A stretch of DNA of 6,201 nucleotides from Acidimicrobiia bacterium (GCA_031177445.1 JAPSGP010000187.1:1-6201); one strand, 5' to 3'. Shown: positions 1 to 6,201, counted from the stretch's first letter. Program-made: numbers and translations. Notes: generated by a model not told the origin, from the letters alone.

Positions 1-77
1 CAACGGGAGCGTGACGAGCTCGCACGCGCGGATAGGTTGAGTTCGCTCGTCGTCCCGAAACACAGAAGTTGCGAGGA
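1..77. other. Left-edge segment upstream of the GT-like gene
   Basis: No gene can be assigned in these 77 bases. One plus-strand frame is open from the edge to a TGA at 38-40 and could be the last 12 codons of an upstream gene; another is open straight through the next gene but looks like a shadow frame. A promoter or leader for the GT-like gene could lie here, but no convincing -35/-10 pair is visible. Confidence 0.25.
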
Positions 78-1055
78 ATGGCGAACGTCCGCGAGTCAGA
101 CCTCATCCTCAACGTCGTCTTCACGCCAGGCACGTTCGAGCTGCTCCAGCTGTTCACGCGCAGCGTCATCGAACGCAGCTCCCTGGGCATCCGGCTCGTC
201 GCGAACGGGTGCGAGGGCGACGAGACGAAACTCATGACCGCGTTCGTGCGGCGCCATCGCAGCCGGGTCGTCGAGGTGTACGACTTGGGCACGGCGAAGA
301 TGGTGCCGCACGGACGCGCCCTCGAGGTCCTGTACGTGGAGCGGCGCGATGGCTCACACTTCGGCTTCATGGACTCGGACATCATGGCCAGCGGCGCCTT
401 CGCGCACGCGCTCGTGGCAAAGCTACGGGGTGCCGCGGCCGTGACCTCCGGCGCCCCGACTTGGAGCGCAGAGACCGTGCAACGTCGCGATTCGCTCGGG
501 GTTGCCGGCACGGACATCTTCGACAGTGATGGATTCGTGTACGGCAGCTCGTATTTCGCGCTCTACGACCGGGACGCCGTCGATGACACGAGAGCGAGGT
601 GGGGCATCGGGTTCGGCGCCTACCGTGGCAAACAGCTTCCTCCAGCCGTCCGCGAACGGCTCACGGCGCTGGGCCGGCGATACGCGCTCTACGACACGGC
701 AAAGGTGCTGAACATCCTCCTGCAGGGCGACGGATACCGGCTCTGTCATCTCGACCACGAGAACCTCATCCACATCGGAGGCATGTCGTTCTATCTGTCG
801 CAACTCGCAGTGCGGCAACCGCACTTGCGACCGGCAGGTCCGATCGGCAAGCGGATTCGGATGGCGACCGTCAAGGCGCGATTCGACCACGCCAAGTTCG
901 CAGCGTTGACGCTCCAGGCCCTCGTCGAGGACGGCTCCCTCCCTGCGCTCCCGTCCGGGTTGTCGGCGTTCGAGGAGCAACGGCTCCACGAGGTCCAGGA
1001 TGTGATCGTGCGGCTCGTGGCGACGTACTCCGACGAAGCGCGGCGGCTGCACTGA
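78..1055 (+). CDS. Putative GT-A fold glycosyltransferase-like protein (325 aa)
   Basis: This is probably a cytoplasmic nucleotide-sugar-dependent glycosyltransferase; donor and acceptor cannot be read. The N-terminus (residues 11-46, from LNVVFTPG to LVANGCEGDE) resembles the first beta strand, helix and second strand of GT-A enzymes. GFMDSDIM at residues 96-103 places a DxD-like metal/nucleotide-sugar motif (D99, D101) after a hydrophobic strand. The C-terminal half carries YDTAKVLN (205-212) and HLDHENLIHIGG (224-235); a late His/Gly-rich element of this kind is seen in other GT-A proteins. No signal peptide or membrane segment is visible. I chose ATG at 78; a TTG three codons earlier (69) is possible. 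The ribosome site is weak: AGAAG 9 nt upstream, or GAGG almost touching the ATG. The gene converges on PhyH-A with a 10 bp gap. The reading frame is well supported; the GT assignment is from motif resemblance only, and an uncharacterised family is the alternative. Confidence 0.72.
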   Translation: MANVRESDLILNVVFTPGTFELLQLFTRSVIERSSLGIRLVANGCEGDETKLMTAFVRRHRSRVVEVYDLGTAKMVPHGRALEVLYVERRDGSHFGFMDSDIMASGAFAHALVAKLRGAAAVTSGAPTWSAETVQRRDSLGVAGTDIFDSDGFVYGSSYFALYDRDAVDDTRARWGIGFGAYRGKQLPPAVRERLTALGRRYALYDTAKVLNILLQGDGYRLCHLDHENLIHIGGMSFYLSQLAVRQPHLRPAGPIGKRIRMATVKARFDHAKFAALTLQALVEDGSLPALPSGLSAFEEQRLHEVQDVIVRLVATYSDEARRLH

Positions 1056-1065
1056 GCCCGGTTTG

Positions 1066-2091
1066 TCAGAACACCAGCGGAATCTGACCTGCAGGGTAGG
1101 CAGACGGGGCGAAGAACCAGGTTTCGATGGCATAGCGGTCGCGCGCCATGGACGCATCCACCGCGGTGCGGTGGAGGAACAAGTCGTCGAACACCAACAC
1201 GTCGCCCGGCTCGAACACCGGGCGGGCAACCGGTGCTACCTCGTCGGCGAGCCGTTCGATGACGCCGGGGCCGACCGCCCACGGGAAGGTGGCGCCTTGT
1301 GTTCCGGTCTCCACGATGTGATCCAGCCGCGCCGGTACGACATCGAGGCCCGGAGCGTCGACGCCGCAGTGAGAGAGCGACATCCAAACGTTCACACTGC
1401 GGATACCGTCGCCGAGGAATGCGCCGTCCTGATGCCAGTCGGCATTCGTGGTGTCGAGCGAGACGCGTCGAAGCGTGCACTTGTTCACCGACAGCACCGG
1501 GCGCTCGCCGAAGTAGGCATTGATCGCGGCACCAAGGCCGACCGCGTTGAGCGTGTCAGAGAGATCGGCGAGCAAGCGCGGGGAATCGGCGGTCCAGACT
1601 CCGCTGGAATCGCGAACCCACTTGCGCTTTCGCTTCACCGCCGCCGCGTACTCGGAATCGGGAACGAACGGCTCGAACCATGGTGAGCGGGCCCGAGCGT
1701 CCTCCGCATACGCGTCGTACCCTGCAATCGCGTGATCGATCCCTGTGACGAGCCGCTCCACCTGCGGCTCGGGAACGAGTCGTCGTACATGAATCCCGCC
1801 GTGCTTCCGGATACCGGTGCTGAGCGTTTGTTGGGTGAGCTCGTGTGCCTCGATCACGGGCGGCGCTCCGCCGTCGAGGGCCTCGCCCGGCTCGATCAGC
1901 GGCCACCTCGACGGACCCGGCTGGCGCCGGATGTCGCGGTAGGCGGCGTGCCGGAGCCGAACCAGCCGGCGCTCGATCTCCGGATCGTGCAGGGATCGGT
2001 TGGCGTCGCTCAGCTCGTCGATCGCGTCGAGCGCACGTCCTTCTGCTTCGAACACGTCGGCGCGTTCGAGCCATTGGATGGTCGTAGTCAA
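1066..2091 (-). CDS. PhyH-like Fe(II)/2-oxoglutarate dioxygenase, paralogue A (341 aa)
   Basis: A putative non-haem iron, 2-oxoglutarate-dependent oxygenase of the phytanoyl-CoA dioxygenase superfamily, expected to be cytoplasmic and to hydroxylate an unknown substrate. The iron triad is visible: H220 and D222 in WHQDGAFLG, and distal H307 in DDLFLHRTA. R317 or R319 could bind 2-oxoglutarate. FEPGDVLVFDD (293-303) is the usual strand before the distal His. The helical N-terminus (about residues 18-60) matches that of PhyH-B, and from KWVR (157) to the shared C-terminal PLVF the two proteins are about two thirds identical by eye. The start is uncertain. TTG at 2091 fits the length of PhyH-B; GTG at 2055 (329 aa) is an alternative; neither has a clear Shine-Dalgarno. 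The frame stays open to 2286, but that part overlaps PhyH-B and looks non-coding. The gene is divergent from PhyH-B and convergent with the GT-like gene. Confidence 0.88.
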   Translation of the reverse strand: MTTTIQWLERADVFEAEGRALDAIDELSDANRSLHDPEIERRLVRLRHAAYRDIRRQPGPSRWPLIEPGEALDGGAPPVIEAHELTQQTLSTGIRKHGGIHVRRLVPEPQVERLVTGIDHAIAGYDAYAEDARARSPWFEPFVPDSEYAAAVKRKRKWVRDSSGVWTADSPRLLADLSDTLNAVGLGAAINAYFGERPVLSVNKCTLRRVSLDTTNADWHQDGAFLGDGIRSVNVWMSLSHCGVDAPGLDVVPARLDHIVETGTQGATFPWAVGPGVIERLADEVAPVARPVFEPGDVLVFDDLFLHRTAVDASMARDRYAIETWFFAPSAYPAGQIPLVF

Positions 2092-2201
2092 GAACGAGGA
2101 TCGTACCAGCGAAGCATCCGGCCCTGGCGTGCCTGCCTGGGTGTGTCGACGTGCGGGTAGCCTCTGAGGGCATTGGTAGACCGCGAGCGGGATCAGCCTC
2201 G
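2092..2201. promoter_or_regulatory. Divergent intergenic region between the PhyH-A and PhyH-B genes
   Basis: About 110 bp separate the proposed starts of the two head-to-head oxygenase genes, so promoters for both should lie here. On the minus strand, TGGTACGAT (about 2108-2100) fits an extended -10 pattern (TGN then TAnnnT), with no recognisable -35 at the expected spacing. If it is real, transcription would begin at or next to the TTG at 2091, giving a leaderless message or favouring the GTG at 2055. On the plus strand I see no convincing -35/-10 pair; a weak GCGGGA (2187-2192) lies 9 nt before the PhyH-B ATG. I found no convincing operator palindrome. Confidence 0.4.
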
Positions 2202-3209
2202 ATGACCTCCTTGCCCCCGTCCGTGACGACCGACGCGCCGTCGCTGCTCGAGACGATCGACGCGCTCGTGTCGGCCAACCGCACACACCGTGATGCCGAG
2301 GTCGAGCGACGGCTCGTGCGCGCTCGCCACGAGGCGTTCGTCGAGCTCGACCGATCGGGCCTGGAGCCGGCCGACGCCGAGCTCGGGCCCGAGGTGCCCG
2401 AGGTCGTCGACCGGGACGATCTCACTCCACACGCGCTCCACAGCGGCATCCTGCGGCACGGTTCGCTCCATGTGCGCGGCGTCGTGCCCGAGCACCGGGT
2501 GGCGGAGCTGGTCGACGGCATCGATCGCGCCATTGCCGGACGCGACGCCTTCGACGGCGGCGCCGACCGGGAGGAGACGACACCCTGGTTCGAACCGTTC
2601 CGGCCACATCGGAGCTACCCGTCGATCATGAACCGCCAGCTGTGGAACCGGCGGAAGTGGGTGCGCGAGGCCGGTGGAGTGTGGGCGGCCGACTCTCCGC
2701 GCATGCTGTTCGAGCTCTTCGAGACGCTCGACGAGGTCGGCTTGCGCGACGTGATCACCGGCTACCTCGGGGAGCGTCCCGCGCTGGCCGTGGACAAGTG
2801 CACCCTGCGTCGGGTTCCGCTCGACACGAGCACCGACTGGCATCAAGACGGCGCGTTCCTCGGTAGTGGTATCAAGACCGTGAACATGTGGCTCTCGCTC
2901 TCCCACTGTGGCCGCGACGCGCCCGGTCTCGACATCGTTCCCGCCCGCCTCGATCGCATCGTCGAGACAGGGACCGAAGGTGCCGCCTTCTCGTGGTCGG
3001 TCGGACGTGGCGTCGTCGACCGGGTCGCGGCTGCGACCAGCGCGGTCCGCCGGCCCGTTTTCGAGCCCGGCGACGTTCTCTTCTTCGACGACCTGTTCCT
3101 GCATCGCACGGCGATCGATCCGGCGATGCAGCGCGAGCGCTACGCGATCGAGAGCTGGTTCTTCGCACCCTCCGCCTACCCCGAGCAGTACGTACCGCTG
3201 GTGTTCTGA
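2202..3209 (+). CDS. PhyH-like Fe(II)/2-oxoglutarate dioxygenase, paralogue B (335 aa)
   Basis: Paralogue of PhyH-A and likewise a putative 2-oxoglutarate-dependent hydroxylase of unknown substrate. The metal ligands are H214 and D216 in WHQDGAFLG and distal H301 in DDLFLHRTA; R311 or R313 could hold 2-oxoglutarate. Blocks shared with A include ERRLVR near the N-terminus, PWFEPF (128-133), KWVR (152-155), GERP with KCTLRRV (190-205), SLSHCG-DAPGLD-VPARLD (232-251), VETGT, FEPGDVL and the C-terminal PLVF. The two differ most in the N-terminal leader, in residues 50-75, and in residues 134-151, where B has a Trp/Asn/Arg-rich segment and A a shorter Lys/Arg run. I chose ATG at 2202; an in-frame GTG at 2151 would add 17 residues without similarity to A. 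The gene is followed after 10 bp by PhyH-C, so the two probably form one operon. All catalytic residues are present and nothing looks broken. Confidence 0.93.
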   Translation: MTSLPPSVTTDAPSLLETIDALVSANRTHRDAEVERRLVRARHEAFVELDRSGLEPADAELGPEVPEVVDRDDLTPHALHSGILRHGSLHVRGVVPEHRVAELVDGIDRAIAGRDAFDGGADREETTPWFEPFRPHRSYPSIMNRQLWNRRKWVREAGGVWAADSPRMLFELFETLDEVGLRDVITGYLGERPALAVDKCTLRRVPLDTSTDWHQDGAFLGSGIKTVNMWLSLSHCGRDAPGLDIVPARLDRIVETGTEGAAFSWSVGRGVVDRVAAATSAVRRPVFEPGDVLFFDDLFLHRTAIDPAMQRERYAIESWFFAPSAYPEQYVPLVF

Positions 3210-3222
3210 GGCACGCGTCGTG
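3207..3222 (+). promoter_or_regulatory. Ribosome binding site overlapping the PhyH-B stop, fixing the PhyH-C GTG start
   Basis: TGAGG at 3207-3211 contains the TGA stop of PhyH-B and a GAGG Shine-Dalgarno core, 8 nt before GTG at 3220. This supports GTG 3220 over the in-frame ATG at 3247 and suggests translational coupling of the two oxygenases. Confidence 0.6.
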
Positions 3223-4230
3223 AACAACTACTGGGCGTTCCTGCCGATGCGAGACTCCAAGGAGCTTCTCGGCGACCCCGATGCACTACGCGCCCGGTTC
3301 GACGAGGACTCGTACCTGTATCTCCGCGACGTCCTCGACCGCGACAAGGTGCTGTCGCTCCGCAAGCGCATGCTCCACACGCTCGCGAAGCATGGTTGGG
3401 TGCGAAGGTCGCCGTACATGATGCGAGGCGTCGTGCTGGCGCCCCCGGTTCGTGAGGGTGACGAGGACTTCTTCACCGTCTACGACGACGTGCAGCGGCT
3501 GGAGGAGTTCCACACCTTCGCCCACGACGAGACGCTCATGGAGATCATGCGGCACGTGCTGGGCGAGAGCGCGTTCCCGCATCCGCTGAAGATCGCGAGG
3601 CTGGGGTTTCCCGCCCACTACGAGGTCTCGACGCCGCCCCACCAGGACTACCCCAACAACCAGGGCACGCCCAACCTCACCGCCGCCTGGATTCCGGTCG
3701 GCGACTGCCCGACCGAGCTCGGCGGCTTGGCGGTGCTGCGGGGCTCACACAATTCCGGGCTACTCGAGCTCGACACCGACCTGGGAGCCGGCAACCGCAA
3801 GGCGGTGCTCCCCGAGCAGATCCTCGAACGGCACCGGTGGGTGACCACCGACTACTCGGCCGGCGATGTGCTCCTGTTTCACGCCTTGACCGTGCACGCG
3901 GCCCTGCACAACGCGAGCGAGTTCTTCATGCGGCTCTCGGTCGACTTTCGCTACCAACAGGAGGGCGAGGAGCTCACCGACATCTGCCTCCATCCGCACT
4001 TCGAACGTCTGAGCTGGGACGAGATCTACGCCGGCTGGAGATCCTCGAAGCACCAGTACTACTGGAAGAACCTCGACTACAAAGTCGTACCGTTCCAGGA
4101 CTTCGGGCTCGCCCGGGCCGAAGCGGGGCAGTGGGACGACGTGCAGGCCTTCCTCGCATACGAACGGCGCCGTGACGCCCGGCTCGAGCGGCGCACCGAA
4201 CGAATAGCGGCGCTGCTGGATCCCGAGTAG
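3220..4230 (+). CDS. Phytanoyl-CoA dioxygenase family protein, third oxygenase C (336 aa)
   Basis: A second type of PhyH-family Fe(II)/2-oxoglutarate oxygenase, closer to the standard family than PhyH-A and B and not alignable with them outside the metal motifs. The N-terminal segment FDEDSYLYLRDVLDRDKV (27-44) is the typical PhyH opening. Iron ligands are H141 and D143 in PPHQDYPNNQG and H226 in FHALTVHAA; R238 in FMRLSVDFRY, 12 residues on, is the likely 2-oxoglutarate-binding Arg. GGLAVLRGSHNSG (168-180) is the usual family block with a Gly-Ser-His turn. The C-terminal portion (about 255-336) is rich in Trp, Tyr and Arg and ends in a charged helix, possibly contacting a partner or substrate. 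The start is GTG at 3220, supported by GAGG inside the upstream stop region. It probably shares a transcript with PhyH-B. Its TAG stop lies 3 bp from the stop of the opposing sulfotransferase gene. Substrate unknown. Confidence 0.92.
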   Translation: MNNYWAFLPMRDSKELLGDPDALRARFDEDSYLYLRDVLDRDKVLSLRKRMLHTLAKHGWVRRSPYMMRGVVLAPPVREGDEDFFTVYDDVQRLEEFHTFAHDETLMEIMRHVLGESAFPHPLKIARLGFPAHYEVSTPPHQDYPNNQGTPNLTAAWIPVGDCPTELGGLAVLRGSHNSGLLELDTDLGAGNRKAVLPEQILERHRWVTTDYSAGDVLLFHALTVHAALHNASEFFMRLSVDFRYQQEGEELTDICLHPHFERLSWDEIYAGWRSSKHQYYWKNLDYKVVPFQDFGLARAEAGQWDDVQAFLAYERRRDARLERRTERIAALLDPE

Positions 4231-4233
4231 GCG

Positions 4234-4962
4234 CTACACGCCGGACGTCGCGCGTCCCTGTCGTTGCTCGACGAGCTGCTCCGCGAACGCGTACAGCTCG
4301 ACATCCATGGCGTTGTCCTCGGCGATGCGTGCTCGAAATGCATCGGAGACATCGAACGGTCGAGTGCGGTTCAGCGTCGGCTCGTTGCCCAGGTCCCAGC
4401 CGAACCGACTGCTCAACTCGGTGCAGAAGTCGGTGAAGCGCTCCTGGAGTCCCACCACATCGACGGTCGCGAGGTTCTGCTTGGCGCGCTCGAGATGGCG
4501 CGAAGTGAACTGCACCGGTGTCAACATGCCCGCCGTGTGCTCCTCGGGCGTGAGCGAGAACATCTTGACCATGTGGTTGTGGATGAACCCCTGGAAACGG
4601 AACGGGTCGTCGTAGATCGCCTCGAGCGGCTTCTCGGCGTCCTCGGGGGTGAGATCACGGTGGTGGCGGAGGTACGACAGCGTCCGCTCGATCGGCTCGC
4701 GCAGCACGGTGAGCGTCGTGAACGACGCGCCCAGGATCTCGACCGTGCACAGCGGGAAGTGGCCTGTCACCACCACGATCTCGTCGCGGTGCGTGCGCCA
4801 TCGTTCGAGCAGGTCGTCGACCAGGATCGTGTTCCCACGGTCCGATTCGGGCGGATAGATGGCAGCACGGCCGAAGTGACGCCGCAACCGGAACACGAGG
4901 CTCGTGCCGGCGGCCTTCTGGACGTGGACGAAGAAGAAGCGCCGTGGTGCGGCATCGCTCAT
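4234..4962 (-). CDS. PAPS-dependent sulfotransferase family protein (242 aa)
   Basis: A putative sulfotransferase that moves sulfate from 3'-phosphoadenylyl sulfate (PAPS) to a hydroxyl group, probably on a carbohydrate or small molecule. FFFVHVQKAAGTSL (9-22) is the 5'-phosphosulfate P-loop, with Gln where related proteins often have Pro. VVVTGHFPL (63-71) contains H68, a likely catalytic-base position in carbohydrate sulfotransferases of this type. LTVLREPIERTLSYLRHH (84-101) is the 3'-phosphate-binding block, with R88 and S96 the likely contacts. NRTRPFDVSD (198-207) fits the late Asn/Arg element of the family. No signal peptide or membrane anchor is visible, so it should act in the cytoplasm, where PAPS is made. 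ATG at 4962 has GGGAG 5 nt upstream on the minus strand (4968-4972), a good ribosome site. The open frame continues upstream to 5568 antisense to the membrane protein, but that part is not family-like. No PAPS synthesis genes are in the window. Confidence 0.93.
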   Translation of the reverse strand: MSDAAPRRFFFVHVQKAAGTSLVFRLRRHFGRAAIYPPESDRGNTILVDDLLERWRTHRDEIVVVTGHFPLCTVEILGASFTTLTVLREPIERTLSYLRHHRDLTPEDAEKPLEAIYDDPFRFQGFIHNHMVKMFSLTPEEHTAGMLTPVQFTSRHLERAKQNLATVDVVGLQERFTDFCTELSSRFGWDLGNEPTLNRTRPFDVSDAFRARIAEDNAMDVELYAFAEQLVEQRQGRATSGV

Positions 4963-5134
4963 GACGGCTCCCGGCTGGGCGTCGACCTCGACGGCGCCGA
5001 CAACGTACCGGAAGCGCCGCCGCCGGAGTGACGCGCATTCGTCCCATTTTCGACGTGGATCGGGCACCGCGCGTCCGCCAAGCTGTGGCGCAGTTGGCAG
5101 GTCCGAGCACGTCACCCCTCGCGCGCGCGGCTCG
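4963..5134. promoter_or_regulatory. Divergent intergenic region between the sulfotransferase and membrane protein genes
   Basis: These 172 bp should hold promoters for both flanking genes. The only clear element is the sulfotransferase ribosome site GGGAG (minus strand, 4968-4972). TTGGCA at 5094-5099 resembles a plus-strand -35 hexamer, but no matching -10 follows. An AT-rich patch (CATTTT, about 5045-5050) interrupts otherwise GC-rich sequence. The alternating CG run at 5120-5129 lies just before the downstream start. I see no tRNA, terminator or convincing small gene. Confidence 0.4.
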
Positions 5135-6201
5135 ATGACGCTCGCGCGATATCTGCTGGGCATCCTGTTGCTCGGCATCGTCGTCGCGCCGCTGTGCGCG
5201 GGTTCCCGAGCGCTCCGCGGCCGGCTCCTGCCGGCCTGGTCGGGGCCGCCCGCGCTCCTCGCGCAAGTCGTGCTCGCGCTCGCGGTCGTCACCGTCGTGG
5301 CCGAAGCGCTCGGGGCCGCCGGGCAGTTCTCGATCGTGCCGATGGTCGCCGGTCTCGGCGGTGCGGGCGCGGCGGCGTGGTACGCGTGCCGGCGAAGGAC
5401 CGACGCCTCGGAGCACCGCTCGAGGCCACCGGGCGCCGACGGGGTAGACCCGAACCGTCTGGGTCGGGGCGCGCTCGTCGTCGCCCTCGTCGCGACCGCG
5501 CTGGTGGTGGCCGACTGGAGCGCGCGAACGGTTGCCGCGCTGCACCACGGCATGGAGACGATCGACACGCTCTGGTACCACCTGCCGATCGCGGCGCGCT
5601 TCGTGCAGGACGGATCGATCGCCAGCCTGCACTACGTCGACGCCGAGCCCGTCGTCGCCTTCTTCCCCTCGAACTCGGCGCTGTTCCACGGGCTCGGGAT
5701 CCTGTTCCTGGACACGGACCTCCTCTCGCCGCTCCTGAACCTTGGCTGGCTCGCGTTGGCGCTGTTCGCGGGTTGGTGCATCGGTCGACCGTTCGGGGTC
5801 GCCCCGGTCACGCTGACTGGCGTCGCGATGCTGCTGGCGACGCCCGGCCTCGTCGCGACCCAACCGGGCGGCGGCTACAACGACGTCGTCGGGGTCGCGC
5901 TCCTGCTCGCGTCGTGGGCCTTGCTCGTCAACGGAGATCGCGAACGTGCGTCGTTCGAGCTCCCGGCGCTCGTCGTTGCCGGCCTGGCCGCGGGCCTCGC
6001 CGTAGGCACGAAGTTCACGTTCCTCGCGTCGGTGGGGGTCCTGACGGTCGCCGTGATCGCGCTCGCTCCACGCGGTCAGCGGATTCGTCGGGGCGCGGCC
6101 TGGGTCCTTGCCCTCGGGCTCGTCGGCGGCTTCTGGTACGTGCGCAATCTCGTGGCGGTGGGGAATCCGTTACCGGAGCTCGATGTCCAACTCGGCCCGA
6201 T
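5135..6201 (+). CDS. Polytopic membrane protein, probable GT-C type glycosyltransferase (3' truncated by window)
   Basis: The frame opens with ATG at 5135 and runs uninterrupted for 355 codons to the window edge. The protein is strongly hydrophobic, with likely membrane segments near residues 5-22, 38-58, 66-84, 112-128, 183-216, 222-240, 250-265, 277-310 and 321-340. The loop around ETIDTLWYHLP (141-151), followed by FFPSNSALFHG (176-186), resembles the first extracytoplasmic loop of lipid-phosphosugar-dependent GT-C enzymes, where acidic residues (here E141 and D144) act in catalysis. GTKFTF (291-296) and WYVRNLVAVGNPLPE (334-348) also recur in such membrane glycosyltransferases. Such enzymes transfer a sugar from a polyprenyl-phosphate donor outside the membrane. 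A charged Arg/Asp/Glu loop (86-111) should be cytoplasmic or a linker. No clear ribosome site precedes the ATG; the GTG codons further in would cut into the first membrane helix. Start and GT-C assignment are moderately sure, and the C-terminal part is unseen. Confidence 0.82.
   Translation, partial: MTLARYLLGILLLGIVVAPLCAGSRALRGRLLPAWSGPPALLAQVVLALAVVTVVAEALGAAGQFSIVPMVAGLGGAGAAAWYACRRRTDASEHRSRPPGADGVDPNRLGRGALVVALVATALVVADWSARTVAALHHGMETIDTLWYHLPIAARFVQDGSIASLHYVDAEPVVAFFPSNSALFHGLGILFLDTDLLSPLLNLGWLALALFAGWCIGRPFGVAPVTLTGVAMLLATPGLVATQPGGGYNDVVGVALLLASWALLVNGDRERASFELPALVVAGLAAGLAVGTKFTFLASVGVLTVAVIALAPRGQRIRRGAAWVLALGLVGGFWYVRNLVAVGNPLPELDVQLGP

Noticed and set aside
2092..2286. An N-terminal extension of PhyH-A back to 2286
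   Set aside because: The added residues are Arg/Ser-rich, have no counterpart in PhyH-B, and would overlap the PhyH-B coding region head-on.
1556..2533. A 325-codon minus-strand open frame spanning the divergent region
   Set aside because: Ser/Arg-rich low-complexity product overlapping both paralogues out of frame; no motif or ribosome site supports it.
2193..3227. A 344-codon minus-strand open frame exactly opposite PhyH-B
   Set aside because: It mirrors the real gene codon for codon in a compatible antisense frame. A similar frame (1063-1686, plus) lies opposite PhyH-A, as expected because the two genes are paralogues.
5084..5100. A stretch resembling a tRNA D-arm (TGTGGCGCAGTTGGCAG)
   Set aside because: There is no acceptor stem pairing, anticodon arm or GGTTCRA T-loop within tRNA distance, so it is not a tRNA gene. 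A tRNA remnant cannot be excluded but is more likely chance.
4963..5568. An N-terminal extension of the sulfotransferase to 5568 as a fusion protein
   Set aside because: The extra sequence is Ala/Arg/Thr-rich shadow translation of the membrane protein gene, and ATG 4962 has a good ribosome site just before the P-loop strand.
4655..5863. A 402-codon minus-strand open frame antisense to the membrane protein gene and overlapping the sulfotransferase gene
   Set aside because: The product is extremely Arg/Glu/Asp-rich with no family motif, as expected for a shadow frame in high-GC DNA. It overlaps two genes with clear family signatures.

Overview
The window is high-GC DNA (roughly two thirds G+C by eye). 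Codons ending in C or G dominate, genes are tightly packed, and several GTG/TTG starts are likely. This suits an actinobacterium, possibly an environmental lineage, but nothing here fixes the taxon. No rRNA, tRNA, CRISPR array, insertion sequence or clear terminator was found.

Layout, left to right: (1) a soluble protein on the + strand that looks like a GT-A fold glycosyltransferase (78-1055); (2) a phytanoyl-CoA dioxygenase (PhyH)-like Fe(II)/2-oxoglutarate oxygenase on the - strand (1066-2091), called PhyH-A; (3) a divergent control region of about 110 bp; (4) a clear paralogue of PhyH-A on the + strand (2202-3209), called PhyH-B; (5) a third, only distantly related PhyH-family oxygenase (3220-4230), called PhyH-C, 10 bp downstream and evidently co-transcribed with PhyH-B; (6) a sulfotransferase on the - strand (4234-4962); (7) a 172 bp divergent region; (8) the first 355 residues of a polytopic membrane protein resembling a GT-C glycosyltransferase (5135 to the window edge).

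Three oxygenases, a PAPS-type sulfotransferase, a GT-A-like protein and a GT-C-like membrane protein together suggest an accessory cluster that builds and decorates a surface glycan, glycolipid or other secreted product by sugar transfer, hydroxylation and sulfation. The families are read from sequence motifs; the shared pathway is inference. The most unusual features are the head-to-head PhyH paralogue pair with a non-standard core motif, and two convergent gene junctions of only 10 bp and 3 bp.
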